A DNA stretch of 64,000 nucleotides from Vibrio methylphosphonaticus (lineage in GTDB: Bacteria > Pseudomonadota > Gammaproteobacteria > Enterobacterales > Vibrionaceae), in the NCBI RefSeq assembly GCF_023634655.1, contig NZ_JAMKMS010000007.1:186001-250000 (forward strand), given 5' to 3'. The notes below the pieces were generated by a model, which was not told the DNA's origin, ran no database searches, and worked only from the letters and a program-made list of their open reading frames with translations. Positions 26,610-36,885 of the stretch are shown one piece after another. A program made the position numbers and the translations under genes. Every line of letters starts with the position of its first letter. The first letter of the stretch is position 1.

Positions 26610-26918
26610 ATGCAAAAACATCAGCTCGATCGGTGGTTACATGGGTATCACAAAGACAGCTATACCCCACCTAAAGTCTTTGTAATTGGTTGTGCTGATA
26701 TTTCACATTATTTATTAGCAGTGGAATATAAACATAAACTAGAACCTATTAAGGAAGACGATGAGCCCATTCACTTTGAGTCCCTAGACTCTGTTAAAGA
26801 GGTGCTGCAAAAATTGGGCGTTGAGAAGGCTTATCTTCGTTTACATAACGCCTACGACGAATGTGGTAGTGCGGGTGAGATGAATCGCTATTGCGACATT
26901 GAACTGAAACTACACTGA
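26610..26918 (+). CDS. DUF6482-like small protein
   Basis: The protein has 102 residues, with ATG at 26610 behind AGGAGGTGG, an unusually strong ribosome binding site. The C-terminal [12 protein letters not shown] and the [13 protein letters not shown] segment resemble DUF6482 proteins of pseudomonads and vibrios. It is soluble with no signal sequence. It is convergent with mutH, the stops overlapping by 9 bases (26910-26918). Function unknown; the family name is from memory. Confidence 0.65.
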   Translation: MQKHQLDRWLHGYHKDSYTPPKVFVIGCADISHYLLAVEYKHKLEPIKEDDEPIHFESLDSVKEVLQKLGVEKAYLRLHNAYDECGSAGEMNRYCDIELKLH

Positions 26919-27584
26919 ATGACTAAAGTAGGTTTCAAGAATATACGCGGTAAACTTGGCTCTTAGATAGAAACCACGCGGTAAGGTTTTGATAGGTTGC
27001 CCGTTTACGCCATAAGCGCCAGTCGTTACACGGCTGTTGGCGGCTTTCGGTCGTATCTGCAGAATTTCACCATTATGAGCGGTCAATTGATTGATTTGCC
27101 CAAGCGTGATGTGTTCCATCAACTCTTCCCAGTCATTTTTTAGCATTAACTCTTCTTCTGATGATGGGCTCCAAATGAGTGGGGATCCCACGCGTCGGTC
27201 TGCAACTGGAATTTCTCTTTCGCCTTCTACAGGTAACCAAAGCACGCGCGATAATTTATTGCGAATATGGCTACGTTCCCATGTCAATCCATGCACACCA
27301 ACGAGTGGGGCGACACAGACAAATGTCGATTCTAATGGTGATCCTGTATAACTAATTGGAATGCTTTTAAGCTCTATGCCGATCTCTGGAAAATCTTGGG
27401 TTGGCTTGCTCCCAGCTTTGGCGCCAAGATGCCATTCTAATAATTGTCCAACCCAACCCTTATCCCGCTTTAGCGTTTCTGGAACATTCATTTTCGCTTC
27501 TTGTGCGAGTTTACCAAATGTGAGGCCCGCAATATTTCGGGCTCGAGCCATTAATTCGGCTTCAGATGTCGGGGTTGTTTTCAT
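26910..27584 (-). CDS. mutH: MutH DNA mismatch repair endonuclease
   Basis: This 224-residue protein nicks the unmethylated GATC strand during methyl-directed repair. The catalytic D-x(n)-E-x-K is visible as [14 protein letters not shown] (about residues 62-75). [24 protein letters not shown] and a basic C-terminal [14 protein letters not shown] follow. Its 5' side faces rppH across a 619-base gap, as in E. coli. Confidence 0.93.
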   Translation of the reverse strand: MKTTPTSEAELMARARNIAGLTFGKLAQEAKMNVPETLKRDKGWVGQLLEWHLGAKAGSKPTQDFPEIGIELKSIPISYTGSPLESTFVCVAPLVGVHGLTWERSHIRNKLSRVLWLPVEGEREIPVADRRVGSPLIWSPSSEEELMLKNDWEELMEHITLGQINQLTAHNGEILQIRPKAANSRVTTGAYGVNGQPIKTLPRGFYLRAKFTAYILETYFSHSV

Positions 27585-28203
27585 AGTAACGAACGTAATA
27601 AAGATAAATGACCAGTGTAGTTTACCATGGAGTTTGGAGAGTACCTGTACAAAAAAAGATCACAAGAGTAGCCATTTAGATCAATGTATTAGTTATCCAC
27701 AGCTTGATTTTATATTTCTTTTACTCTTGATTTTCTGTATGAATAAACAGGTATGTTATGGAAATTAGTGCTTGATTATTCGTGATTGACAAAATTGTTA
27801 GCGTGCGTGGTGTGGATAAATTCGCCTTTGGTCGATCTTTGACCGATCTAAGATCTTGCTTAAAAAATCTGATCTATAAACGCTAGCGCTTAATTGGAAT
27901 AAACTTAAGGTGTTGTTATTAAATGTTTTATTTATTACTGGTGATTTTTAATATTACAGTAAGTAAGAAAGCACTGACGAGTTAGAGTAGAAGATCAAAG
28001 ATTCTTCACATGGTTATTCACAGAAAAGGTGAATAAATGTGGTCTATGTCTCATTGCTGTGTTGATAAGTTATATAGTGAGCAAAACTTATCCATAGATG
28101 TTCGATTAACTGGTAAATGTTCAAATTTACGGATGTCTACATTTGCTCAACTTGGGGATATGTGGAAAAATCAAGGTAATGAAAATTTAATTGAGGTTGG
28201 CCA
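27585..28203. promoter_or_regulatory. DnaA-box cluster between mutH and rppH (DARS2-like)
   Basis: This is a 619-base gene-free stretch. Two perfect DnaA boxes TTATCCACA lie at 27693-27701 (plus) and 27811-27819 (minus). Near-consensus boxes are TTATTCACA (28014-28022), TTATCAACA (28059-28067, minus), TTATCCATA (28088-28096) and TTTTCCACA (28161-28169, minus). A near-consensus IHF site GATCAATGTATTA (27679-27691) abuts the first box. From established work, E. coli DARS2, which regenerates ATP-DnaA with IHF and Fis, lies exactly between mutH and rppH (ygdP/nudH). The stretch also holds the divergent mutH and rppH promoters. Confidence 0.65.
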
Positions 28204-28722
28204 GTGATAGATGGCGATGGTTACCGACTAAATGTGGGTATTGTAATCTGTAACAACCATGGTCAGGTCTTCTGGGCTAAACGATACGGGCAACACTCAT
28301 GGCAGTTTCCTCAGGGCGGTATTGACGAAGGTGAATCCCCTGAGCAGGCCATGTTCCGAGAATTATACGAGGAAGTCGGGTTAACAAAAGACGATGTTAA
28401 AATTGTCGGTGTTAGCCGCCATTGGCTAAGGTATAAGTTACCGAAGCGATTGGTTCGTTGGGACTCGAAACCTGTTTGTATTGGACAAAAACAGAAATGG
28501 TTCTTACTGCGTTTAGATTGTGATGAATCTAAAATCAATATGCAGCGTGGTAGTACCCCTGAGTTTGATGGTTGGCGTTGGGTAAGTTATTGGTATCCTG
28601 TTAGGCAAGTTGTCTCTTTTAAGCGTGATGTGTATCGTCGTGCGATGAAAGAATTTGCTTCTCTCGCAATGCCTTTTAAGGAACGTAAGTTTAAAGGCAA
28701 AAGAAAACACCGAAGAGGGTAA
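28204..28722 (+). CDS. rppH: RppH RNA pyrophosphohydrolase
   Basis: The protein has 172 residues and starts with GTG at 28204. The Nudix box [20 protein letters not shown] continuing VGL spans about residues 38-60. The N-terminal [17 protein letters not shown] and the QFPQGG motif are typical of RppH. The C-terminus is strongly basic. It removes pyrophosphate from 5' triphosphate mRNA, starting decay. It is followed 2 bases later by ptsP, the E. coli gene order. Confidence 0.95.
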   Translation: MIDGDGYRLNVGIVICNNHGQVFWAKRYGQHSWQFPQGGIDEGESPEQAMFRELYEEVGLTKDDVKIVGVSRHWLRYKLPKRLVRWDSKPVCIGQKQKWFLLRLDCDESKINMQRGSTPEFDGWRWVSYWYPVRQVVSFKRDVYRRAMKEFASLAMPFKERKFKGKRKHRRG

Positions 28723-28724
28723 GT

Positions 28725-30974
28725 ATGCTTTCGCAACTAAGGGAAATAGTTGAGCACGTGTCTAAAGAAGATAACGTGCATGTGGCCCTCGAGATTTTAG
28801 TTAAACAGACTTGTGCAGCCATACATACGGAGTGCTGCACAATTTATTTGGCGAATGAGCAGCAGCAGCGCTTAGAGCTTATGGCGACCCAAGGCCTAAC
28901 CTTTCAAGGTGATACGATTCATATCAATTTTGATGAGGGCTTGGTAGGGTTAGTAAAGCGCACCGCTGAACCAATCAATATCGCGCAAGCCGCTAAGCAC
29001 TCCGCGTTTAAATTTTTCCCTCAGTTGGGGGAGGATACCTACAATGCCTTTTTAGGTACCCCGATTATTCACCGCAAGCAGGTGCTTGGGGTACTGGTTA
29101 TCCAACAAAAACAATCTCGCCAATTTAGTGAAACAGAAGAATCATTTTTAGTGACACTTGCTGCTCAAGTTGCAGTACTTATTGCTCACGCTAAATCACA
29201 AGGACTTAGCTTTTTCGACGATAATCAGCTAACGGTGGTTAAGGGGATTGCAGCGTCCTCTGGGGTTGCCATTGGTCCAATGTGGTGGGATAACACTCAG
29301 CCAGAGTTGAGCGATGTGTTTCCCGCCTCTGCGCTAGATATCAAACGTGAACAAGAACTCCTTTCGCTTGCGATTGATAACGCCTTGGCGGATTTTAAGC
29401 GAATGCGTAAAAAATTGGATCTAGAGCTCAACAAAGATGCGCTCGCGATATTCGATCTATTCACCCATTTACTGAATGATCCGATGTTGCGAAAAGATCT
29501 GAAAGCGCAGATAGCAAAAGGGGATAGGGCTGACTGGGCACTTCGCCAAGTCGTTGAGAGTTATGCAAACCGATTTGCCAAAATGTCCGACATTTATCTT
29601 CGTGAGCGAGCTCAAGATGTGCGGGAACTCGGTCAGCGATTACTATTTTTCCTCCATAATTCTGAACAGCCAGTACATGACTTTGCCGAACCGATAATTT
29701 TGGTTGTGAGAGAGTTAACGGCATCCATCTTAGCATCGGTGCCAAAAGATAAGTTACTTGCGGTTGTGTCGCTTGAAGGGGCCGCGAATTCTCATGCGGC
29801 TATTTTATCTCGAGCGATGGGAATACCTGCTGTCATGGGTGTGAGCATTAACCCTGAGCTGTTAAATGGCAAGCTTTCTATTGTTGATGGTTACAGCGGT
29901 GAGATATTTCCAGACCCAGCTGCAGAGCTGTTGACTGAATACCGTGAGCTCGTGACGGAAGAGAGCGAGTTGTCTCATATGGTTGAGCAGACGCTTGATC
30001 TAGATGCGGCAACGAAAGATGGCCAACGAATTCAGGTGTTACTTAATGCTGGATTAAGTGCTGATACCAGTATTTCATTGAACAAAGGTGTTGATGGTGT
30101 AGGGCTGTATCGAACAGAAATATCCTTCCTGTTACAGCAGCAATTTCCTTCAGAGGAAGAGCAGGTTCAGCAATATCGCGCGGTATTGCAAGCTTATCCA
30201 ACCAAACGTGTTGTGATGCGAACGCTGGATATCGGGGGAGATAAGGCGCTGCCATACCTACCGATTGAAGAGGATAACCCATTCCTTGGGTGGCGCGGTA
30301 TTCGATTTACCCTTGACCATCCTGATATTTTTCTTATTCAATTACGAGCGATGCTAAGAGCAAGTCAAGGGCTCGACAATTTAAGTATCCTGTTGCCAAT
30401 GGTTTCTTCGGTTCAGGAGTTAGATGGTGCGATTGCGTTGATTAATCAAGCGTATGATGAAGTCGCTCAATTACAGCTCGATATTCTTCCACCGCAGATC
30501 GGTGTGATGATCGAAGTTCCTTCCATGCTTTATCTACTGCCATTTATGGCGGAAAAAGTTGATTTTGTTTCCGTGGGAACCAATGACTTAACACAATATT
30601 TGCTGGCGGTTGATCGAAATAATGCACAGGTTGCTGATATCTATGAGACATTACATCCATCAGTGTTAGCTGCGATGAAGCATATCTTTCAAACGTGTCA
30701 GTCTCACCAATTACCCGTTTGTATCTGTGGCGAATTAGCCGGCGACCCGCTAGGCGCATTATTGTTAGTGGGTTTAGGATATGACACCTTGAGTATGAAT
30801 ACTTCGAATGTCGCTAAAGTGAAGTACCTTCTTCGTCAAACCACAATGGAAGAATTGAAACACTTAGCCAATCAAGCATTGCTGCAACCGTATGGCGATG
30901 CTATTTATAATCAGATGCGAAACTATTTTGAGGAAAAAGGCTTAGCTGGCTTTATTCGTGCCGGTAAATCTTAG
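28725..30974 (+). CDS. ptsP: PtsP, enzyme I of the nitrogen phosphotransferase system
   Basis: The protein has 749 residues. An N-terminal GAF domain (about 15-160) senses small molecules (glutamine in E. coli). The EI core follows with the phospho-accepting histidine in EGAANSHAAILSRAMG (about 355), the PEP-binding RTLDIGGDKALPYLP and DFVSVGTNDLTQYLLAVDR, and the catalytic CICGELAGDP. It phosphorylates NPr. It starts 2 bases after rppH and so shares its transcript. Confidence 0.95.
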   Translation: MLSQLREIVEHVSKEDNVHVALEILVKQTCAAIHTECCTIYLANEQQQRLELMATQGLTFQGDTIHINFDEGLVGLVKRTAEPINIAQAAKHSAFKFFPQLGEDTYNAFLGTPIIHRKQVLGVLVIQQKQSRQFSETEESFLVTLAAQVAVLIAHAKSQGLSFFDDNQLTVVKGIAASSGVAIGPMWWDNTQPELSDVFPASALDIKREQELLSLAIDNALADFKRMRKKLDLELNKDALAIFDLFTHLLNDPMLRKDLKAQIAKGDRADWALRQVVESYANRFAKMSDIYLRERAQDVRELGQRLLFFLHNSEQPVHDFAEPIILVVRELTASILASVPKDKLLAVVSLEGAANSHAAILSRAMGIPAVMGVSINPELLNGKLSIVDGYSGEIFPDPAAELLTEYRELVTEESELSHMVEQTLDLDAATKDGQRIQVLLNAGLSADTSISLNKGVDGVGLYRTEISFLLQQQFPSEEEQVQQYRAVLQAYPTKRVVMRTLDIGGDKALPYLPIEEDNPFLGWRGIRFTLDHPDIFLIQLRAMLRASQGLDNLSILLPMVSSVQELDGAIALINQAYDEVAQLQLDILPPQIGVMIEVPSMLYLLPFMAEKVDFVSVGTNDLTQYLLAVDRNNAQVADIYETLHPSVLAAMKHIFQTCQSHQLPVCICGELAGDPLGALLLVGLGYDTLSMNTSNVAKVKYLLRQTTMEELKHLANQALLQPYGDAIYNQMRNYFEEKGLAGFIRAGKS

Positions 30975-30995
30975 TGCCCGCCTATTGGAAAAATT

Positions 30996-31787
30996 ATGAA
31001 CGTTGAACTTCTTTTGATGCTGCTCGTTTTAGGTGCGGTTGTTGGTACTATGTCAGGTTTGCTGGGTATTGGTGGTGGCTTGATCGTCGTACCTGCGCTC
31101 GCTTATCTATTGCCGATGTTTGGCATTTCTGCGGAGCTGGTGATGCAAATCGCGTTGGCGACATCACTTGCATCTATCATTATTACCTCCGGCTCATCAG
31201 CCCTGAATCACCTTAAACTTGGCAATGTGGATATCTTCGTTATCAAATGGTTATTACCCGGTGTTATTGTTGGCGGCTTGGTTGGCTCGTTCGTCGCGGA
31301 TTGGATTCCGTTTCAATACCTACCTAAACTCTTCGCTTTGATTGTATTGGCGTTAGCGATACAGATGATTTTGTCTATATCTTCGTCATCCTCACGGCCA
31401 CTGCCTTCCCCAGGAGTGACCAGTTGCTATGGGGCAGTAATCGGTATGGTGTCAAGCTTAGCGGGCATTGGCGGCGGTTCGATGTCTGTGCCGTTTTTAA
31501 GTAAGCATGGTGTGGAAATGCGCCGAGCCGTTGGTTCATCCTCTGTGTGTGGTTGTGTGATTGCGATCGCAGGTATGATAGGCTTCATCTTCCATGGTTC
31601 TAAGGCTGATGGGTTACCAGAATATAGCCTTGGTTATGTGTATGTTCCTGCATTGTTAGCTATCGCGATGACGTCGATGCTAACGACGCGATTTGGCGCT
31701 AAGTTGGCAACAACAATGCCAACTCCGAAACTTAAAAAGATTTTCGCGGTCTTCTTAGTATTCGTATCATTTTCAATGATGTTTTAG
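30996..31787 (+). CDS. TSUP family (TauE/SafE) membrane permease
   Basis: This 263-residue protein has about eight membrane helices. Two related halves start with [15 protein letters not shown] (about 21-35) and [15 protein letters not shown] (about 153-167), the internal duplication of the sulfite/sulfonate exporter family. The substrate is unknown. It is placed 21 bases after ptsP and 31 before lgt, probably in one transcript, an insertion relative to the E. coli ptsP-lgt order. Confidence 0.88.
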   Translation: MNVELLLMLLVLGAVVGTMSGLLGIGGGLIVVPALAYLLPMFGISAELVMQIALATSLASIIITSGSSALNHLKLGNVDIFVIKWLLPGVIVGGLVGSFVADWIPFQYLPKLFALIVLALAIQMILSISSSSSRPLPSPGVTSCYGAVIGMVSSLAGIGGGSMSVPFLSKHGVEMRRAVGSSSVCGCVIAIAGMIGFIFHGSKADGLPEYSLGYVYVPALLAIAMTSMLTTRFGAKLATTMPTPKLKKIFAVFLVFVSFSMMF

Positions 31788-31818
31788 TCTTTATTACCCA
31801 AACTTAAGAGAGCAGTTT

Positions 31819-32634
31819 ATGTCTCAGGGATTTATTGAATTTCCTAGTATTGACCCCGTTTTATTTGAGATTGGCCCTATTTCAGTTCGCTGGTACGGCT
31901 TGATGTATTTAGTTGGTTTTGCTTTCGCGATGTGGTTGGCGAATAGGCGTGCAGATAAGCCAGGTTCAGGCTGGACTCGCGAGCAGGTGTCAGATTTACT
32001 TTTCGCAGGCTTTTTAGGCGTAGTGATTGGCGGCCGTGTGGGTTATGTGTTGTTTTATGGATTTGATACGTTAATACAAGATCCTTTATATCTGTTCAAA
32101 GTCTGGACAGGTGGCATGTCTTTTCATGGTGGTCTACTTGGTGTGATTACCGCTATGCTGTGGTATGCCCATAAAAATGGTCGTACCTTCTTCAATGTGG
32201 CTGATTTTATTGCGCCACTTGTGCCGTTTGGCTTAGGGATGGGACGCATTGGCAACTTCATGAATAGTGAACTTTGGGGCCGTGTAACCGACGTGCCTTG
32301 GGCGATCGTATTCCCGAACGGTGGTCCGCTTCCAAGGCACCCCTCTCAGCTGTATGAATTCGCCTTAGAAGGCGTGGTACTCTTTCTTATTCTTAATTGG
32401 TTTATCAAACGTTCACGCCCTGAAGGTGCGGTATCTGGCTTGTTCTTACTAGGGTACGGGTCTTTCCGGTTCCTTATTGAATATGTTCGTGAACCTGATG
32501 CGCATTTAGGCCTATTTGGCGGCTTTATTTCAATGGGACAGATTTTATCGTTACCGATGGTTATCCTAGGTGCGTTAATGGTGGCATGGGCATACAAGGT
32601 CAATGGCAACACGACACATAACACAGCAAAGTAG
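31819..32634 (+). CDS. lgt: Lgt prolipoprotein diacylglyceryl transferase
   Basis: This 271-residue inner-membrane enzyme attaches diacylglycerol to the lipobox cysteine. [16 protein letters not shown] lies near the N-terminus, then FHGGLLG, and the signature [17 protein letters not shown] (about residues 140-157). [12 protein letters not shown] follows. It is upstream of thyA by 11 bases, as in E. coli. Confidence 0.96.
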   Translation: MSQGFIEFPSIDPVLFEIGPISVRWYGLMYLVGFAFAMWLANRRADKPGSGWTREQVSDLLFAGFLGVVIGGRVGYVLFYGFDTLIQDPLYLFKVWTGGMSFHGGLLGVITAMLWYAHKNGRTFFNVADFIAPLVPFGLGMGRIGNFMNSELWGRVTDVPWAIVFPNGGPLPRHPSQLYEFALEGVVLFLILNWFIKRSRPEGAVSGLFLLGYGSFRFLIEYVREPDAHLGLFGGFISMGQILSLPMVILGALMVAWAYKVNGNTTHNTAK

Positions 32635-32645
32635 TAGGAATTGTT

Positions 32646-33497
32646 ATGAAGCAGTATTTGGATTTATGTCAGCGCATCGTCGATGAAGGCGTGTGGGTTG
32701 AGAATGAACGTACCGGTAAGCGCTGTTTAACCGTTATCAACGCCGATCTTACTTATGATGTTGCTGGTAATGCGTTTCCTTTAGTCACGACACGTAAAAG
32801 TTTCTGGAAGTCTGCGGTTGCCGAATTGCTTGGTTATATTCGCGGTTATGATAACGCAGAGGATTTTCGTAAGCTGGGTACCAAAACATGGGACGCCAAT
32901 GCGAACCTTAATGAAGCTTGGTTGAAGAACTCATATCGTAAGGGCGAAGACGATATGGGACGTGTGTATGGTGTTCAAGGGCGTGCCTGGGCGAAACCCG
33001 ATGGTGGGCATATCGACCAACTTGGCAAAATAGTGGATGACTTAACGCACGGTGTGGATGATCGTGGTGAAATCTTAAACTTTTATAATCCAGGTGAGTT
33101 CCATATGGGTTGTTTACGTCCGTGTATGTACAGTCACCACTTCTCACTGCTCGGTGATACGTTGTACTTAAACAGTACGCAGCGTTCATGTGATGTCCCT
33201 CTTGGGCTTAACTTTAACATGGTTCAGGTCTACGTATTTTTAGCGATCATGGCGCAGATCACTGGTAAGAAGCCTGGTAAGGCTTATCATAAAATTGTTA
33301 ACGGACATATTTATGAAGATCAACTTGAGCTTATGCGTGATGTGCAACTGACTCGAGAGCCATTGGCTCCAGCAACATTCCATATCAATCCAAAGATCAA
33401 ATCATTAAAAGATTTAGAAACGTGGGTGACGGTCGATGATTTTGAGGTACGTGACTATCAGTGTCATGAGCCAATAAAATATCCGTTTTCTGTGTAA
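32646..33497 (+). CDS. thyA: Thymidylate synthase
   Basis: This 283-residue enzyme makes dTMP from dUMP and methylene-THF. The catalytic cysteine is in [11 protein letters not shown], followed by [32 protein letters not shown] and YGVQGRAW lie in the N-terminal half. It is about 20 residues longer than E. coli ThyA, with internal expansions. It is the last gene of the rppH-ptsP-lgt-thyA block. Confidence 0.95.
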   Translation: MKQYLDLCQRIVDEGVWVENERTGKRCLTVINADLTYDVAGNAFPLVTTRKSFWKSAVAELLGYIRGYDNAEDFRKLGTKTWDANANLNEAWLKNSYRKGEDDMGRVYGVQGRAWAKPDGGHIDQLGKIVDDLTHGVDDRGEILNFYNPGEFHMGCLRPCMYSHHFSLLGDTLYLNSTQRSCDVPLGLNFNMVQVYVFLAIMAQITGKKPGKAYHKIVNGHIYEDQLELMRDVQLTREPLAPATFHINPKIKSLKDLETWVTVDDFEVRDYQCHEPIKYPFSV

Positions 33498-33530
33498 TAA
33501 AAATGGCCGAGCATTGCTCGGCCATTTTTA
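33498..33530. terminator. thyA terminator (also suits the SDR gene)
   Basis: AAAAATGGCCGAGCA and TGCTCGGCCATTTTT form a long stem with T runs in both directions. Confidence 0.93.
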
Positions 33531-33549
33531 TAGGTGTCTAGGGTAGGGA

Positions 33550-34290
33550 TTACCAATCAATTTGAGTACGATCGGTAAAGAACCCCGCCGTTGGGCCCTC
33601 TTCGTTGAGGGTCGCTAGCCAAACAGCAGTATCAGCACCTTCTCGTGGTGTCTTTGGTCTTGCGTCATTGCCGTAGTCGGGCAAGTCATCGCTATTCATT
33701 GCGGAGTCAACCCATCCAGGGCAGCAAGAATTGACTTTAATACCATAGGGCTCGAGCTCTTTAGCAAACAGCACCGTGTTGGCATTAATGCCAATCTTCG
33801 ATGCTTGGTAGGCGGCGCAAATATCCTCTTTGATGGGGGAGTTCATATCCGAAAGTTGTGCGAGTTGACCAACCTGGCTGGACACATTTACGATGCGTGC
33901 GTGTTTGGCGTTCTTTAGCAAAGGCGTGAGTGCTTTCGTCAATAAGAATGGACCAATTTGGTTGATTTCGAGCACTCTTCGGTAGGTGTCTTCATCTAGC
34001 TGCGAAGGGTGTTGCCCCATGTCGACTAAGATAGCAGCATTATTGATCAGCACGTCCAACTGACCAAATTGTTCATTGATTAGGTTGGCAATAGCAGGGA
34101 ATATCGATGACATCGCTAGGTCAAGTTTTAAATGCGAGGCTGAGTAGCCTTGTCGCCTAAACTGATTGGCAAGTGTGCTACAAGATTGCACATCGGCCAT
34201 AATGACATGGTAGTCTTGTTCCATTAATAGCTGCGATGTGGCGAGCCCAAGACCTTGGTAAGCACCAGTAACTAAAGCAATCTTTTTCAT
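33550..34290 (-). CDS. Short-chain dehydrogenase/reductase (carbonyl-reductase-like)
   Basis: This 246-residue protein has the cofactor motif TGAYQGLG (about 8-15), the NNAA motif (about 86), a catalytic serine in NVSSQVGQL and YQASK for the Y-x3-K pair. The sequence between the serine and tyrosine is longer than in FabG, like carbonyl reductases. Cytosolic, NADP(H)-linked presumably; substrate unknown. It is monocistronic and convergent with thyA. Confidence 0.88.
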   Translation of the reverse strand: MKKIALVTGAYQGLGLATSQLLMEQDYHVIMADVQSCSTLANQFRRQGYSASHLKLDLAMSSIFPAIANLINEQFGQLDVLINNAAILVDMGQHPSQLDEDTYRRVLEINQIGPFLLTKALTPLLKNAKHARIVNVSSQVGQLAQLSDMNSPIKEDICAAYQASKIGINANTVLFAKELEPYGIKVNSCCPGWVDSAMNSDDLPDYGNDARPKTPREGADTAVWLATLNEEGPTAGFFTDRTQIDW

Positions 34291-34389
34291 TATGACCCTA
34301 CTCCCATTTTGATTAACAGAGAGTGTAAAATAAATATCTTGTTTCGGTCAGTAACAAACGCAAGGTTACTTTAGTTACATAGGTAACAG

Positions 34390-34710
34390 CTAGTCGTAGT
34401 ATTCGTCTTCAATGATCTCTTCTTCTACGATCTCTTCCTCAATCACATCTTCTTCCACGACATCGCCTACTACTTCACAGGCTTCTTCATCGTAAGCGCC
34501 GTCAATAGCACCGCCTACAGCGCCCGCACCGCCACCAATCGCGGCACCAGCTGCTGCGCCCGAACTCCCATCGACGATGCCCCCTACGACGGCACCAGTA
34601 ATTGCTCCATCAACAGCGCCGTCAATGGCGCCATCTGACGTTTGATCACAGTAATAGGCATAAGAAGGTGAGCTAAGCATAGCGATAAGAAGGAGAGTTT
34701 TGATTTTCAT
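34390..34710 (-). CDS. Small exported glycine-zipper protein with acidic tail
   Basis: This 106-residue protein has an 18-residue signal peptide ending SYA. A glycine/alanine-rich segment follows (about 27-75) with repeated DGAIDGAVDGAITGAV and AAAGAAIGGGAGAVGGA stretches, like glycine zippers that pack in membranes. The tail (about 80-106) is almost all E, V and I, ending EDEYYD. Two cysteines flank the zipper and could form a disulfide. I do not recognise a named family. It is divergent from the Slp-like lipoprotein gene. Confidence 0.7.
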   Translation of the reverse strand: MKIKTLLLIAMLSSPSYAYYCDQTSDGAIDGAVDGAITGAVVGGIVDGSSGAAAGAAIGGGAGAVGGAIDGAYDEEACEVVGDVVEEDVIEEEIVEEEIIEDEYYD

Positions 34711-34971
34711 AAGGAATTCACATTGTTATTGGATTTTGATAGTAGAGTAAATAACCGCTGAAAAAAACATAACCCATCACAGGTAAACGTTTAGTCAGCA
34801 TCCTGTGTGTTTATTGCTGTTGATGATAATTAGCTGATCTGTATCGGGTATTTGCATCACTGCCCGTTACCGAGGGCGATGATATTAACGGGCTGAATAG
34901 TCGAGGAACCTTGCGAGTGATGGCCAATGTCGCCCATAATGAAAACATAAGCATTTAGGAAGGAGCATACG

Positions 34972-35547
34972 ATGCGATGGTTTGGCGTTTTACTATTAGT
35001 GATGTTGGCAGGTTGTAGTAGTGCACCCTCAGAAATAAAAGTCGCGGATGAAAAGTTATTAGTGGCTTATCAAACGGCTGTGCGTGATGCAAATAGCGTT
35101 GTCGGACAACCAGCTAGATGGGGAGGGGTTATCGCGAAAATCAGCAACCCTACAGCAAGTTCCAGTATCTTAGAAATCAGTCAATTTGAACTTGATGAAA
35201 AGGGTAGACCTGATGAAACACAGCAAGGTTCTTCGCGCTTTGTTGTTAAGGTTGAGCGATTTTTAGAGCCGTCGGTGTTTGTGCAAGGAAAACCAATGAC
35301 ATTCGTTGGTGTTATTGCAGCAAGCGAGACGATTAAGGTTGGTCAGCAAGTGTTGCAAGTACCGGTGCTCAATGCGTCGAATTACTATCTCTGGACGGAC
35401 GACAAACGCATTAAAACGTACTATATCGGTGATCCCTATTACGACTATTATTATGACCGTAACTATTACTGGGACTATGTGGATGAGGCGGATTTGATAG
35501 AGCATTATGACGCATACGATGCCTATGATTACGATGCCTATGATTAA
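34972..35547 (+). CDS. Slp family outer-membrane lipoprotein with YD-rich tail
   Basis: The protein has 191 residues behind AGGAGC. Its lipobox is MLAGCSS (acylated cysteine 15), with S following, which predicts outer-membrane sorting. The middle (about 40-140; VGQPARWGGVIAKISN, RFLEPSVFVQGKPMTFVGVI) matches Slp of E. coli, a starvation and stationary-phase lipoprotein. The C-terminal 45 residues are unusual: rich in Y and D, ending in the repeat YDAYDAYDYDAYD. Two-base-level repetition of GATGCCTATGATT suggests recent expansion. Confidence 0.85.
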   Translation: MRWFGVLLLVMLAGCSSAPSEIKVADEKLLVAYQTAVRDANSVVGQPARWGGVIAKISNPTASSSILEISQFELDEKGRPDETQQGSSRFVVKVERFLEPSVFVQGKPMTFVGVIAASETIKVGQQVLQVPVLNASNYYLWTDDKRIKTYYIGDPYYDYYYDRNYYWDYVDEADLIEHYDAYDAYDYDAYD

Positions 35548-35589
35548 GATGCTTACTAGCGTTCATCACTTCCGTCATCAGATGTAACG

Positions 35590-35625
35590 AAAAAGCCCAA
35601 CTCATCGAGTTGGGCTTTGTTTATT
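35590..35625. terminator. Terminator between slp-like gene and nptA
   Basis: AAAAGCCCAACTC and GAGTTGGGCTTTG pair around ATC, followed by TTTATT; the A run suits the minus-strand gene too. Confidence 0.88.
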
Positions 35626-35666
35626 CTTTATCGCGTGAGTGCAGCGATGTTGTGTTTTTACCGTGT

Positions 35667-36815
35667 TTAAGCGGTTAGCGCGAGGATTGTTCCCGGAATA
35701 ACAACAAATATCGAAGCCAAGTATCCAGCAACAACAGCTTTGTTTTTGATTGCCATCTCTGAAAGGTAGTCAGCCCCTTTAATTGGCAGCTCTCTTAAGA
35801 AAGGGATACCAAAAATAAAGATGGTTGAGAATACGTTAAAGACTAAGTGTACCAGTGCGATCTGCAGGGCAAAAACAGCGTATTCGCCAGAAACCGCCGT
35901 TGCAGCGAGTAGACCTGTAATACACGTGCCGATATTTGCACCCAATGTAAATGGGTAAACATCGCGTACTTTCAACGTACCAGTACCAACTAGGGGAACC
36001 ATTAAGCTTGTTGTTGTTGAAGAAGATTGAACTAAGACCGTTACGATAGAGCCAGAAACGATACCGTGGATAGGACCACGACCAATTGCATTCTTCAAAA
36101 TTTCACGAGCACGGCCTACCATCAGGCTCTTCATCAGCTTACCCATCACGGTGATAGCGACAAAGATGGTTGCGATACCAAGAACAATCAGTAGAACACC
36201 ACCGGTTACGTTACCAAATTGCATCAATGGATCTTGGATAGCCGAGACAACAGGTTTGGTAATTGGCTTGATGAAATTCAAACCACCCATGCTGACATCA
36301 CCTGTTGCAAGCATTGGTGAAACTAACCAGTGGGATACTTTTTCGAAAATGCCAAACATCATTTCCAATGGTAAGAAAATAAGTACCGCTAATAGGTTAA
36401 AGAAGTCATGAATAGTGGCGCTTGCAAAGGCACGTTTAAATTCAGTATTACAGCGCACGTGACCAAGACTAACCAATGTGTTGGTTACCGTGGTACCAAT
36501 GTTTGCGCCCATGATCATAGGAATAGCGACGGTGACCGGCAAGCCGCCCGCAACAAGACCAACAATGATTGAAGTGACGGTACTTGATGACTGGATCAAA
36601 GCCGTAGCGACGAGACCAATCATTAACCCGGCGACAGGATGAGATGCAAACTCAAACAACACTTTCGCTTGTTCACCCGTTGCGATCTTAAACCCGCTGC
36701 CTACCATAGATACAGCGAGAAGTAGTAAGTACAGCATGAATGCCAAGTTAGCCCAGCGTAGCCAACGTGTCGAGTTCGACATAGGTGTTGCAGCTGTCGT
36801 TGCTTGGTTAATCAT
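35667..36815 (-). CDS. nptA: NptA sodium/phosphate cotransporter
   Basis: This 382-residue membrane protein has two Na/Pi-cotransporter repeats, each with the QSSST motif: ALIQSSSTVTSIIVGLVAGG (about 70) and VLVQSSSTTTSLMVPLVG (about 260). GANIGTTVTNTLVSLGH and GANIGTCITGLLAAT follow the repeats. It resembles the V. cholerae NptA, a relative of mammalian type II NaPi carriers. It imports phosphate with sodium. Three Pho-box units lie 71-103 bases upstream. Confidence 0.93.
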   Translation of the reverse strand: MINQATTAATPMSNSTRWLRWANLAFMLYLLLLAVSMVGSGFKIATGEQAKVLFEFASHPVAGLMIGLVATALIQSSSTVTSIIVGLVAGGLPVTVAIPMIMGANIGTTVTNTLVSLGHVRCNTEFKRAFASATIHDFFNLLAVLIFLPLEMMFGIFEKVSHWLVSPMLATGDVSMGGLNFIKPITKPVVSAIQDPLMQFGNVTGGVLLIVLGIATIFVAITVMGKLMKSLMVGRAREILKNAIGRGPIHGIVSGSIVTVLVQSSSTTTSLMVPLVGTGTLKVRDVYPFTLGANIGTCITGLLAATAVSGEYAVFALQIALVHLVFNVFSTIFIFGIPFLRELPIKGADYLSEMAIKNKAVVAGYLASIFVVIPGTILALTA

Positions 36816-36885
36816 AGTTTTCTCCGTGTGACCTTAATAAGTTTGTTGTAGGTCTGTTGTTGAATCTGCAGCGATAGTAGATCTG

